Made by a program: the position numbers and the translations under genes. Positions 1 through 9,440 of a stretch of 64,000 bases of DNA are shown here, in pieces. The notes under the pieces are model-generated. The model did no database searches and was not told the origin of the DNA. It worked only from the letters and a program-made list of their open reading frames with translations. The stretch comes from Euryarchaeota archaeon UBA181. GTDB taxonomy: Archaea; Thermoplasmatota; Poseidoniia; Poseidoniales; Thalassarchaeaceae. The stretch lies in NCBI GenBank assembly GCA_002496725.1, contig DALI01000049.1, positions 1 to 64,000 of the forward strand. Reading direction: 5' to 3'. Every line of letters begins with the position of its first letter. Within the stretch, counting starts at the first letter, position 1.

Positions 1-3000
1 CCTGACGGAACCGACACATACCCATTGGACGGGGACAACGACGGCTGGGACGACATGTACGAGGACGCATGTGGGACCGACAAGGCAAGTGCAAGCTCGA
101 CACCGAGCGACAATGATGCGGACACAGTCAAGCTCACCTACCCCGGAACCGGCGGCCAGACCACGGCAACCAACATGTGTGACTCAGTCGACACTGACGA
201 CGACAACGACGGATACCTGGACACCAACGACGCATTCGACTTCGATGCAGAGGTCTGGGTCGACACGGACGGAGACGGCCTAGCCGACTTCATCGACCCC
301 AACTCGACGGTTGTTGCCTACACCACGGTGTCACTTTGCAGTGAGGGCGGAACAGCATACAACCCGTCCTTCGCATCATTGAGCTGCACGTTCACGTTGC
401 CTGCAGGGCAGACTCTCGACATAGCTATGACCACGACCTCATGGGCGAGTGAAGCTGGACTATCCTTGGTGATGCCTGATACAACTACAGTGAACCTTGA
501 GACCAGTGGCGGTTACACGAGCTTCTCCAACTATGGAAGCTACTCGTGGACATACACTGATGCCGGTTCTTACACGATGACTATCACTGATTCATACTCA
601 GACGGTGGACAGAGTGTTGCCGCTAGCTACACTTACATCTCTGGAACGACCGTTCCAAGCGTGACTTCATTAGGAGTCAGTGTTGACTCTGACGATGACG
701 GTGACGGATACTCTGATCTCGATGAGGGGGATGCATATGATACAGCAACAGCCGCACTCTGTAACGACGGAGGCGCATACGCGTCCTCCAGCAACTCACT
801 CGACAGCACTAGCACACCAGCCGACATGGATAGCGACTTGACGTGTGACGCACTGGATGCCGACAGGGATGGGGATACGTACAGCAACACCGTTGACTTG
901 TTCCCCGATGACTCCACAGAGTGGGTCGACTTCGACTCGGATGGAACCGGCGACAACGCCGACACCGACGATGACGCTGATGGGACACTGGACGTCAACG
1001 ACGCCTTCCCATACGACATCTGCGCAGACACTGACACTGATAGTGATGGCAAGGCCGACAGCATGACGGCCGGTTGCACATCAGCTACCGTCCTGGACAT
1101 GGATGATGACGGCGACTCCGTAATGGACGCAGACGATGCCTTCCCAATGGATAGCGCCGAGACTGTGGACACCGATGGAGACGGAACCGGAAACAACGCC
1201 GACACAGACGACGATGGCGATGGTGTGATCGACACAACCGATGTATGGCCACTGAACGCATGCGCGAGCAGTGACTTCGACGGCGACGGAGATCCAGACA
1301 CTATCGTGGCCGGATGCACATCGACAGTCGGAATGATTGGCTTCGAAGCCGCTTCAACCGGATCGATATACACGGACACTGGAAACGAATCGCTGAATCA
1401 CACACTTGCAAACAACGCTGGTGAGTCAGCAGTGAGCTACAACGGCGGTTCCACAAACGTGTGCCAGACGCTCACAAGCACGGGCTCGTTCGGATACACT
1501 GGTAACTTCAGTTGCTCGTTCACAGTGAATGCAGGAGAGTCGATGAGCTTCACCGCATACTCTGCTTACACAAGCATCTACCACCCAGTAACCCTGACCG
1601 GTCCTTCCGGGCACTTGCTCCTATCAGTAGGCAGCGGAGACTCCGGAACATCGTTCGCGGGATCATACGGGCCTTTCTACGAGACAGGAACATACACATG
1701 GTTCCAGAACAACACGGGATGGACCTCCACCTACAACATGATTGCTTTCACCGCCTCAGTAACAGGTAGTGATGTCAGCTACGGAGCCTCGTACACAACA
1801 ACCGGCTTGACTGGACTGACAGACGGCGACTACTTCGGAGTCACCAGCTTCGCGACAACTGTGGGCGCCTTCACCGAAGGGACACAGGGCTACCAGATGT
1901 CCGATACGGATGGTATAACCACCTTTACCACCAGCAGCGTCTCCGATGTAGACAGCGTCTCAATGGACGTCTTCTTCCAGAGCACAAGCTGGGAACTTTC
2001 CGACTACATCACGGTCAGCTTCGTAGGCACAACGACCACAGTACTTCTGGACACCAACGGATACGACATCAATCTAGACTTCCCTACATACGAGGGAGCT
2101 TGGACGACAGTGTCAGGAGCAGTCTCAGGAACTGGATACCTTTCAGTCGAGTTCTCCTCGAACGAGGCCACAGAGTCTGTTTTCTTGGACAACATCATGT
2201 TCATGTCTGATGGACTAGACCTGGATCTGGACGATGACGACGACGGCTACATGGACATCAATGACGATTGTCCGTTCGATGCCGCAGAGCACGTTGACAC
2301 TGATGGCGATGGATTCTGTAACGTACAGGACACAGACGACGACGGAGACGGAACATACGACTGGAACGATCTGTACCCACTCGACCCAACGGAGACCGCG
2401 GACGCTGATGGCGATGGAATCGGCGATAACGCAGACACTGACGACGACAACGACGGTACCCCAGACGCATCGGACGCATTCCCGAACGATCCTTCTGAGG
2501 ACTCAGACGTCGATGGCGACCTAATAGGCGACAACGCAGATACCGACGATGATAACGACGGTGTTAGCGACCTTGAGGACGTGTGGCCACTAGATGGCAC
2601 GCAGAGTACCGATACAGATGGAGACGGCATCGCCGACTTCCTCAACTCGATCACGCCAGGCGAGTCGTTTGACTTCGAGACAGGTTCCATACCGACCAAT
2701 GTGACTACGGCGTGGGGATACTCGCAATGCACTGGGTACGGTAACACGACCCTGGGTACTGTGAGCTCATGCACGCCGACAACAGTCCACAACGACTGGT
2801 CTGTGACCAACAGCGACCCAATAGCCGGTAGCTACTCACTGATGTCTGGTCAACTATCCTCTGGGTACTATGGGGATCTGACAGTCTCAGCAACGTTCTT
2901 CACCACAGGTGGAGACATAGTATGGGACTACAAGGTCAGCTCGGTAGAGAGGACCTACTCGACTCAGTTCCACGAGGGCCTGAAGGTCTTCGTGAACGGC

Positions 3001-4578
3001 GTTCAGATAGACGCATCCCAATATGGTGGAAGCTTCAACGGAGAGTGGTCAGGTGAGCGCACAGGGTCCATGTCATGGGCCGTACCAACCGGTACTAACA
3101 CGATCGAGTTCACCTTCGACTTCGGAACCAGCGGTTCCGGCGGTTCAAGCACAGCCTGGATAGACAACCTAGTCCTCCCAAGCGTCATGACATCGTCGAA
3201 CTACGACTTGGATGACGATGGCGATGGAGCAAACGACTCAATCGACCTAGACAGCCTTGACCCATGCATCGGACTGGACTCTGACGGCGATGGACTATCT
3301 GATAACCTCGGACTGATGCTCGATGGCTCTGCCTGCGATGCGTCTGCCTACACGATAGACGATGACGATGACGACGATGGCTGGACTGATGCTGAAGAGA
3401 CAGCGTGTGGCACAGACACCCTTGATGCTACATCCATGTCCCCTGACAACGATGCAGACGGAATATGCGACGGAATGGACGATGATGACGACAACGATGG
3501 CGTCTCTGATGCCAATGACGCGTTCCCAATGGATGCAAGCGAGTTCTCTGACAACGATGGCGATGGAACAGGCGACAACAACGATACCGACGATGACAAC
3601 GACGGCGTCACAGATGGCCTGGATGCGTTCCCACTGGATGCAAGCGAGACTTCTGACTACGATGGAGACGGCATTGGAGACAACGCCGACACTGACGACG
3701 ATGGCGACGGATGCGACGACGCTAGTGACGCGTTCCCATACAACGCCAACGAGTGCATCGACACAGATGGCGACGGACTGGGCGACACGGTTGATCCAGA
3801 CGACGACAACGATGGCGTGGCAGACGTGGCAGATCCATTCCCCTTGGATGCCAGTGAGTCATCCGACGATGACGGCGATGGAATTGGTAACAACGCAGAC
3901 ACTGACGACGACGGCGATGGAGTCGACGACGTAGACGACGCGTTCCCGATGGACCCAAGCGAGACTTCTGATCTCGATGGCGATGGCCAGGGCGACAACT
4001 CCGATGCGGATGACGATGGCGATGGTGTCAACGACGGTATCGACGCGTTCCCAACCGATGCTACCGAGAGCGCAGATCTCGATGGAGACGGCATTGGCGA
4101 CAACTCAGACACTGACGACGACGGCGATGGAGTCTCAGACACTGACGACGCGTTCCCAAGCAACCCAGGAGAGTCTGCCGACTTTGACGGCGATGGCATC
4201 GGAGACAATGCTGACAATGACGATGACGGTGATGGATATGCTGACTCCAATGACTGGGCGCCAATGGATTCCACTGAGTGGCTCGACACAGATGGTGACG
4301 GAACAGGAAACAACGCTGACGACAATGACGATGGCGATGACTACACCGACGAGTACGAGATATCCTGCGGTACTGATTCACTAGATTCAGATGAAGTCCC
4401 ATCGGACTTCGATGATGATGGCATTTGTGACGCTCTTGACGAGATAGACGACAAAGCAGGCACCGGCGATGAGGAAACCGAGTTGGGATGGACCAACACA
4501 GTTCCCGGATTCCCCTCACTGCTTGCTGGAATCGCTCTGATCGGCGCCGCACTAGTCGGTCGCAGAAAGGAAGACTGA
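1..4578 (+). CDS. Giant Asp-rich calcium-loop surface protein with PGF-CTERM tail (5' partial)
   Basis: The frame is open from base 1, so the N-terminus and any signal peptide lie outside the window; 1,525 residues are visible. Blocks dense in DxDxDGDG loops of the thrombospondin type 3 / EF-hand-like calcium-binding kind (about residues 9-105, 225-440, 740-880 and 1065-1505) alternate with Gly/Ser/Thr/Tyr-rich stretches that look like beta-sandwich domains. The C-terminus has Pro-Gly-Phe, a hydrophobic helix and a short basic/acidic tail (RRKED), the layout of PGF-CTERM proteins that archaeosortase A cuts and moves to a lipid anchor. A candidate artA lies at 24055-25032. Codon use is strongly biased to GAC, GGC and CCA compared with later genes, suggesting high expression. 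Adhesion or cell-surface structure is inferred; the exact role is unknown. Confidence 0.85.
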   Translation, partial: PDGTDTYPLDGDNDGWDDMYEDACGTDKASASSTPSDNDADTVKLTYPGTGGQTTATNMCDSVDTDDDNDGYLDTNDAFDFDAEVWVDTDGDGLADFIDPNSTVVAYTTVSLCSEGGTAYNPSFASLSCTFTLPAGQTLDIAMTTTSWASEAGLSLVMPDTTTVNLETSGGYTSFSNYGSYSWTYTDAGSYTMTITDSYSDGGQSVAASYTYISGTTVPSVTSLGVSVDSDDDGDGYSDLDEGDAYDTATAALCNDGGAYASSSNSLDSTSTPADMDSDLTCDALDADRDGDTYSNTVDLFPDDSTEWVDFDSDGTGDNADTDDDADGTLDVNDAFPYDICADTDTDSDGKADSMTAGCTSATVLDMDDDGDSVMDADDAFPMDSAETVDTDGDGTGNNADTDDDGDGVIDTTDVWPLNACASSDFDGDGDPDTIVAGCTSTVGMIGFEAASTGSIYTDTGNESLNHTLANNAGESAVSYNGGSTNVCQTLTSTGSFGYTGNFSCSFTVNAGESMSFTAYSAYTSIYHPVTLTGPSGHLLLSVGSGDSGTSFAGSYGPFYETGTYTWFQNNTGWTSTYNMIAFTASVTGSDVSYGASYTTTGLTGLTDGDYFGVTSFATTVGAFTEGTQGYQMSDTDGITTFTTSSVSDVDSVSMDVFFQSTSWELSDYITVSFVGTTTTVLLDTNGYDINLDFPTYEGAWTTVSGAVSGTGYLSVEFSSNEATESVFLDNIMFMSDGLDLDLDDDDDGYMDINDDCPFDAAEHVDTDGDGFCNVQDTDDDGDGTYDWNDLYPLDPTETADADGDGIGDNADTDDDNDGTPDASDAFPNDPSEDSDVDGDLIGDNADTDDDNDGVSDLEDVWPLDGTQSTDTDGDGIADFLNSITPGESFDFETGSIPTNVTTAWGYSQCTGYGNTTLGTVSSCTPTTVHNDWSVTNSDPIAGSYSLMSGQLSSGYYGDLTVSATFFTTGGDIVWDYKVSSVERTYSTQFHEGLKVFVNGVQIDASQYGGSFNGEWSGERTGSMSWAVPTGTNTIEFTFDFGTSGSGGSSTAWIDNLVLPSVMTSSNYDLDDDGDGANDSIDLDSLDPCIGLDSDGDGLSDNLGLMLDGSACDASAYTIDDDDDDDGWTDAEETACGTDTLDATSMSPDNDADGICDGMDDDDDNDGVSDANDAFPMDASEFSDNDGDGTGDNNDTDDDNDGVTDGLDAFPLDASETSDYDGDGIGDNADTDDDGDGCDDASDAFPYNANECIDTDGDGLGDTVDPDDDNDGVADVADPFPLDASESSDDDGDGIGNNADTDDDGDGVDDVDDAFPMDPSETSDLDGDGQGDNSDADDDGDGVNDGIDAFPTDATESADLDGDGIGDNSDTDDDGDGVSDTDDAFPSNPGESADFDGDGIGDNADNDDDGDGYADSNDWAPMDSTEWLDTDGDGTGNNADDNDDGDDYTDEYEISCGTDSLDSDEVPSDFDDDGICDALDEIDDKAGTGDEETELGWTNTVPGFPSLLAGIALIGAALVGRRKED
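3517..4356 (+). repeat. Eight tandem 105-bp (35-residue) calcium-loop repeats inside the surface protein gene
   Basis: Eight in-frame units of exactly 35 residues follow one another without spacers. Each starts with a D-x-F-P-like motif (DAFP in six of eight), then an acidic D/S-E turn, then DGDGxGDN and DTDDDGDG loops. The first begins at GAC 3517 and the last ends at 4356, just before EISCGTD. Sequence differs between units mainly at wobble and loop positions, so the array is old rather than a fresh duplication. It is protein coding and has no spacer structure. Confidence 0.9.
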
Positions 4579-4595
4579 GCAATCAGTCAACGAAA

Positions 4596-4626
4596 CCCGG
4601 CCCGGGGGAGTGTCCTCCGGGTCGGG
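4596..4626 (+). terminator. GC-rich hairpin after the surface protein gene
   Basis: A 14-bp stem (4596-4609 pairing with 4613-4626, with two G-U pairs) closes a 3-base loop starting 18 bases after the stop codon. No T-run follows, so it is not a classic intrinsic terminator. It may mark the 3' end of the transcript or protect it from exonucleases. It is one of the few strong hairpins in an intergenic space here. Confidence 0.5.
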
Positions 4627-4708
4627 CCAAACACCCTTGGTGGAGCTGTAGCCGTAAGTATACACTGGCAATGCTGATAAGTCGACTCAATCAGCGTGAG
4701 TTGATAGT

Positions 4709-5095
4709 ATGCCGGGAACTACGAGAGTTGAGATTAGGACATTGAAAGTTGGAAGGTACGTAGCCCTCGAGGAGAATGCCTACAAGATACTCGGAATGAG
4801 CAAGTCAAAGCCCGGAAAGCACGGTTCGGCAAAGGCTAGAATTGAGCTAGAAGATATTTTTACAGGGCAGAAGAGAAGTCATGTCGGTACTGTTACCGAT
4901 ACCATCCATGTTCCTCTGATAGAGAAGGGTTCTGCGATAGTTACGCATATTCAGGGCAGTGAGGTACATGCCATGGACAACAAGACATACGAGACACTCA
5001 TCCTACCTCTGGATAACGAGCTAAACCTTGTTTCAGGAGGGGAAATACAGTGGATGGAAGCCATGGGCAGATACAAGGTGACTCGTGACCATTGA
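4709..5095 (+). CDS. Translation factor aIF5A (hypusine-type)
   Basis: A 128-residue protein matching archaeal/eukaryotic initiation factor 5A, the homologue of bacterial EF-P, which helps ribosomes form peptide bonds at difficult sites such as polyproline. The N-terminal SH3-like domain carries the modification loop SKPGKHGSAK; Lys37 is the expected site of deoxyhypusine/hypusine. The C-terminal part is the OB-fold. The ATG at 4709 gives the normal N-terminus. It stands alone between the surface protein and an OPT transporter. Two features elsewhere in the window relate to it: a DOHH-like HEAT protein (55553-56032) and a protein with runs of 5, 5 and 7 prolines (58403-59191). Family assignment is secure. 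Confidence 0.97.
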   Translation: MPGTTRVEIRTLKVGRYVALEENAYKILGMSKSKPGKHGSAKARIELEDIFTGQKRSHVGTVTDTIHVPLIEKGSAIVTHIQGSEVHAMDNKTYETLILPLDNELNLVSGGEIQWMEAMGRYKVTRDH

Positions 5096-5175
5096 TCCAT
5101 AAACTCGTTCCTTAACCCCTCCATTGGCGTGAATGTATAAGCGACGTCCCCCTCAGTCAGGTAGAAGGCGATTGT

Positions 5176-7533
5176 ATGGGTGATGTCGAGAAATCAGCCT
5201 ACAGGCAACCAGTAACGGCTTCTGGTCTTGAGGCGATCGAGAAGGGGACTCTGACCTGGCTCGATGAGGACATGTATAACAACCTCAACACAGGGGTGCT
5301 AGAGCAGTACTTGGAAGAAAAGAATATCAATGAGTCCTTCGAGATTAGCCATTGGAACACCAGGAAGGTACTCATTGGGGTACTTATCGGGGCCCTCTTC
5401 AGCGGAGTCACTGCGTATATCGGACTCAAGATAGGGATGGCGGTCTCAGCTGCTTGGTATGTGGCATATCTCCTAGGGATGGCGCTGAAGTGGTCCCCTT
5501 CTGAGGTAAACATAGCCACCAGCGCCACTACTGGGGCTACACATGCCTCAACGGGCTTCATTTTCACATTCCCCGCAATTTTCCTCTTGGCCTACTCTGA
5601 TTCTTACAAGGTTGGGGACGGTTTCCTAATTTCTTCCGTCGATACCCTGCAGTTGGCATTCATCGGTATAATAGCCTCCATGTTCGCCGGATTCCTAGGG
5701 GTGATGTACTTCATAATATTCAGGAGAGTATGGTTAGTAGAGGACCCTCTGCCGATGCCAGGTTTCGAGGCTACACTGAAGATGCTAGACATAGCCTCAG
5801 ACGTCAGTACCGGTGCCGCGGACGCAGCCAGGGACTCACTAAGGACAGTCGGCGTCTGGACAGTCATGACAATGGCGTTCATGTTCGTAATTGACTACCC
5901 TATTCGTTGGGGGAGGAAGCTAGCAGGCGCCCCTAGTAGCATAGCAGATTGGTTCGCTATGACTCTGTCTGGCCAGGACTGGGGCCTTGCTTCCGTGTAT
6001 ACTCAAAGATGGATACACCAACCAAGCAAGCTAGACAACGGATTCGCACCATACAACGGAATTACCCCCTATGCCAGCTCGAACCCATTCTCATACACGT
6101 TCCTGGGCATCGAGCTAAGCCCAACCCTTCTAGCAATAGGTTGGTTCATGAAGTTCAGAGTGGCATTCCTTGTCAACCTAGGCTCTATAGTGGCATGGTT
6201 TTTCCTAGTTCCGCTAGTGGTTATCCAAGACGTCCCAGTATACGACCCATCCCTGGGGTCATACGTCAATATCACAGAATATGCAGACTCATCTTCCAGT
6301 ATCTATTATCCAACAATCCAGTGGAAGGCATTCTCTTCCGTTGTCAGGACAATCGCCATTGGGGCAATCCTGGGGGGCGGAATATTCGGGCTAGTGAAGA
6401 TGGCACCTACATTCATCTCGATCTTCGGGGACATATCATCCGCCTTCACCGGCGAGAGAGGAGATGAATTTATCGAGAATAAGGGATGGTATGAGTGGCC
6501 ATTGACGCACATCCCAGTATTCATGGTAATTTCATTTTTCGCCATGATTCTGACTTTCCTCATTGGCGGATTCCCCCTGCTCCCCTCTGCAATTTTCGCT
6601 ATAGTGCTCATTTTCACAACTTTCCTATTGGGGGCAATTGCCGTCAGAGTCATGGGGGAGACTGGCATAGAGCCAGTATCAGGGACGTCATTCATCGTTC
6701 TGCTAATGCTCCTTCTGATTTTCCTGAATCTTGATGTCGGCTTGGACAAAGAGGAATCAGTCCTCATTGCACTTGTCGGTACGACTGTTTTCGGTTCTGC
6801 AATAAGCATGAGCGGAACAGTGGTCGGGGATTACAAGAACAGTCTATACATTGGAAATCGTCCATATCATATCTCCAAGGGCAACATAATGGGAGTGGTC
6901 CCAGGTGCAATCCTGGGTGCTGCAGTAGCGATCTTCCTCTCTAAGCTCCTCGCAGACGGGACCATAGATCTTCTAGCTCCCCAAGCAAATGCATTCGCAT
7001 ACTTCACCACAATCCTGGCAGAAGGGCAGGGGGACTGGGGGGCATTGGCTCTTGGCTTCGCACTGGGGGCGTTCGTAGAGTGGGCGACAGGGATGGGAAC
7101 GTCCTTCGGCCTGGGGATGTACCTTCCCACGCCAGCTACATTCCCGATGCTTCTGGGAGGGGCCGCCAGGGACTGGTGGGAGAAGAGGAGGCTACAACCC
7201 AAGGTAGACTCACTAAGGATAGAGAAGGGCGCCCAAGAGGCAGAGAGAGGAAGGGCACTTATGCTCCTATACACGTTCATGATAGCCGCAGGCGCCCTCA
7301 CTGGAGAGGCATTCTACGGTGTCGAAGCGGCCATACTAGCTGTCCTGGATGATCAGATCGGCACCGGCCTATCCAACTGGCCTGCAATCAGACTAGCTGG
7401 CTTCATAATCCTCAATGCCGTCTTGGGGGCGTTGATCTACGTGCTCTTCAGCAAGGCTGGCATCATCGGCCCTAGCAAGGGTCCCGATAAGCCACAAGAC
7501 TCGGAAGAATATTTGGAAGCAGAGTTAGCGTGA
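5176..7533 (+). CDS. OPT family oligopeptide transporter
   Basis: A 785-residue membrane protein with a cytoplasmic N-terminus of about 60 residues and then some 15-16 hydrophobic segments, as in the OPT/YSL superfamily of proton-coupled peptide or metal-chelate importers. Typical OPT patches are visible, for example the GVTAYIGLKIGMAVSAAWY-type first helix and a Gly/Ala-rich GATHASTGF loop. Length is slightly above prokaryotic OPT proteins. ATG 5176 follows a TATA-like TATAAG near 5136-5141. The stop is 4 bases before the EamA transporter start, so the two are probably cotranscribed. Peptide uptake would suit a protein-degrading planktonic heterotroph, but the substrate cannot be read from the sequence. 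Confidence 0.88.
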   Translation: MGDVEKSAYRQPVTASGLEAIEKGTLTWLDEDMYNNLNTGVLEQYLEEKNINESFEISHWNTRKVLIGVLIGALFSGVTAYIGLKIGMAVSAAWYVAYLLGMALKWSPSEVNIATSATTGATHASTGFIFTFPAIFLLAYSDSYKVGDGFLISSVDTLQLAFIGIIASMFAGFLGVMYFIIFRRVWLVEDPLPMPGFEATLKMLDIASDVSTGAADAARDSLRTVGVWTVMTMAFMFVIDYPIRWGRKLAGAPSSIADWFAMTLSGQDWGLASVYTQRWIHQPSKLDNGFAPYNGITPYASSNPFSYTFLGIELSPTLLAIGWFMKFRVAFLVNLGSIVAWFFLVPLVVIQDVPVYDPSLGSYVNITEYADSSSSIYYPTIQWKAFSSVVRTIAIGAILGGGIFGLVKMAPTFISIFGDISSAFTGERGDEFIENKGWYEWPLTHIPVFMVISFFAMILTFLIGGFPLLPSAIFAIVLIFTTFLLGAIAVRVMGETGIEPVSGTSFIVLLMLLLIFLNLDVGLDKEESVLIALVGTTVFGSAISMSGTVVGDYKNSLYIGNRPYHISKGNIMGVVPGAILGAAVAIFLSKLLADGTIDLLAPQANAFAYFTTILAEGQGDWGALALGFALGAFVEWATGMGTSFGLGMYLPTPATFPMLLGGAARDWWEKRRLQPKVDSLRIEKGAQEAERGRALMLLYTFMIAAGALTGEAFYGVEAAILAVLDDQIGTGLSNWPAIRLAGFIILNAVLGALIYVLFSKAGIIGPSKGPDKPQDSEEYLEAELA

Positions 7534-7537
7534 TGAT

Positions 7538-8491
7538 ATGCTCCTCGACAGAGTCCCCAGAGCAGGGCCTTACGCCCTCCTTGCTATCGCACTGGTGGCT
7601 GTATCAAGCGCTGGCGCCGTACTACAACAGATGGAGGGCGTGCCCCCTCTTCTGAAAGCATCATGGAGGATGTATGGTACCTCAATCGTGCTCCTTCCGG
7701 GATTTTTTTACCAGTGGTACCATGTGAGTGATGGCCTTCCCCCTAGAAAGGACTGGTTCCTCATCTGCCTATCCTCACTGTTCCTCGCGCTCCACTTCGG
7801 TAGTTGGATCTGGTCACTCGATAATACCAGTCTCGTGCATAGTCTACTTTTCGTAACCAGTCACCCATTGGTAGTGGTCGCACTAATGCCAATAATAGGT
7901 GCATCTGTCAGAAGAGGGCATTTCTACGGCGCCTTGATAGGGTTCATTGGCGCCTCAATAGCTCTGATGGAAATCGGTGGAAACAGTGAGGTCACATTAA
8001 TCGGCGATGCGGCCGCATTCGTAGGTGCAGTCACAGTAGTCGGGTATCTGATGATAGGCAGGCACCTAAGGGCCACTAGGGAGACTCCAGTATTCATTTA
8101 TGCATTTCCTGTCACCTTAATGGCAGGCCTATTGTTGACTATCGGTTCCGTTTCATTAGAGGGAACAGGACTATCCTCGACAACTCCTGAACTCAGTGCA
8201 TTCGGTTGGCTAGATGCAGTTTGGCTCCCTTGGATAGCATATCTATCGATAGGCCCTGGGCTCTGTGGGCATACGGTCATCAACACAATACTCCGGTGGG
8301 TCTCACCGATCGTCGTATCGGTCGCACTACTGTTCGAACCAGTTATCGGCGGAACTATCGGTTGGATAATTACGGGAGAGGCGTATCTGGGCCCATGGAC
8401 ATTAGTTGGTGGGCCACTGATGCTCCTAGGTGCGATTCTGGTTACTCTTGAGGAGAGTAAGAATGACTCATCCGCAGACACTCATTCATGA
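7538..8491 (+). CDS. EamA/DMT-family transporter
   Basis: A 317-residue hydrophobic protein with about ten transmembrane segments in two similar halves, the layout of EamA (drug/metabolite transporter) exporters. The first half includes SLFLALHFGSWIWSLDN, a common EamA pattern, and the second ends in PLMLLGAILVTLEE. It starts 4 bases after the OPT transporter and its end overlaps the surE start region by 29 bases if surE begins at 8463, so opt, this gene and surE look like one transcription unit. The substrate is unknown. Confidence 0.85.
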   Translation: MLLDRVPRAGPYALLAIALVAVSSAGAVLQQMEGVPPLLKASWRMYGTSIVLLPGFFYQWYHVSDGLPPRKDWFLICLSSLFLALHFGSWIWSLDNTSLVHSLLFVTSHPLVVVALMPIIGASVRRGHFYGALIGFIGASIALMEIGGNSEVTLIGDAAAFVGAVTVVGYLMIGRHLRATRETPVFIYAFPVTLMAGLLLTIGSVSLEGTGLSSTTPELSAFGWLDAVWLPWIAYLSIGPGLCGHTVINTILRWVSPIVVSVALLFEPVIGGTIGWIITGEAYLGPWTLVGGPLMLLGAILVTLEESKNDSSADTHS

Positions 8492-9440
8492 ACCCCTTGC
8501 ATGTCGGACATACGTGGAGAAAACACATCTACTGGTCACAAATGACGATGGCATAGAGGCCGACGGGCTGATAGCCCTGGTAACTAGGCTCCATAGTGAA
8601 GGGCACCCGCTCGTAGTTTTAGCACCTGAGAAAGAACAGTCGGCTACAGGGATGAAACTGACACTTGCCAGTGGGATGAAGTTCACAGAGAGAACAGATA
8701 TATCCGACTCGATCATTACCCAGGGGGGACCCCCTCTCAGAATGTTCTCACTCGATGGAAGCCCGTGTGACTGCGTCATCGTAGCCTTAGAAGGGGGACT
8801 GAAGGCATGGGCCCCAGAAATAGAACCAATGATGTGCATCTCGGGTATTAATCACGGTCCGAACCTATCAGTCGACGTTCTACATTCGGGTACTGTCTCA
8901 GCCGCGAGGGAGGCTTCTCTGTATGGCATGCCCGCTATAGCAACAAGCCTCGCTACCTATGAGCACAGGAACTTTGAAGACACCTTAACAGTGGTTACGG
9001 CGCTGATCGAAAGGTGCGTTTCTTCACTCCCCTCTTCACTCCCCAATCTACTGAGACCCGAGGGTACGGGAAATTACCCCCATGGAGATGATGAGAGATC
9101 AGTATTACGGTCAGCATTCCACCATGGAGATATTTTCCTAAATGTCAATACTCCTGTAAAGTGGTCTGGTGGAATCTCCACCGTGTCGCTTGGTGCTAGG
9201 TGGTACCGAAGTGCATCAGATATGGAGGAGGCCCCTCTCAATGGCATAGAATTCGAGGTTGGAGCTGCAACAATTATCGAAGAGGACATCCCACTTACGG
9301 ACTGTAACGCCATAAACGATGGACTCGCATCAATCACGCCCCTTGGGAGCTGGCCAGCCAATCATCCTCTGGGAATAAGCGGAAAGATGCTCAAGTCTGC
9401 AACATCGGAGGACTCCGATGGATTCCCCTACTGGATCTGA
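8463..9440 (+). CDS. surE: 5'-nucleotidase SurE
   Basis: Metal-dependent phosphatase of nucleoside monophosphates. The N-terminal LVTNDDGIEADGL motif holds the paired Asp metal ligands, and GINHGPNLSVDVLHSGTV with the following SAAREA is the family's second signature. Two starts are plausible: ATG 8463, preceded by GAGGAG at good spacing but overlapping the upstream gene by 29 bases, or GTG 8514, which gives the short N-terminus usual in SurE. I use ATG 8463 (325 residues). The protein is longer than typical SurE (about 250-270). Its 3' end overlaps convergent trmY by 13 bases. Confidence 0.93.
   Translation: MTHPQTLIHEPLACRTYVEKTHLLVTNDDGIEADGLIALVTRLHSEGHPLVVLAPEKEQSATGMKLTLASGMKFTERTDISDSIITQGGPPLRMFSLDGSPCDCVIVALEGGLKAWAPEIEPMMCISGINHGPNLSVDVLHSGTVSAAREASLYGMPAIATSLATYEHRNFEDTLTVVTALIERCVSSLPSSLPNLLRPEGTGNYPHGDDERSVLRSAFHHGDIFLNVNTPVKWSGGISTVSLGARWYRSASDMEEAPLNGIEFEVGAATIIEEDIPLTDCNAINDGLASITPLGSWPANHPLGISGKMLKSATSEDSDGFPYWI

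Noticed and set aside
633..1379. Long minus-strand frame rich in Ser and Pro opposite the surface protein gene, with similar ones at 2247-2810 and 3657-4325
   Set aside because: These are the reverse reading of GAC/GAT/GGC-rich calcium-loop codons, which gives endless Ser/Val/Pro. They have no start signals or family match.
3517..4356. Regular repeat that could be mistaken for a CRISPR or satellite array
   Set aside because: Units are contiguous, in frame and protein coding; there are no unique spacers.
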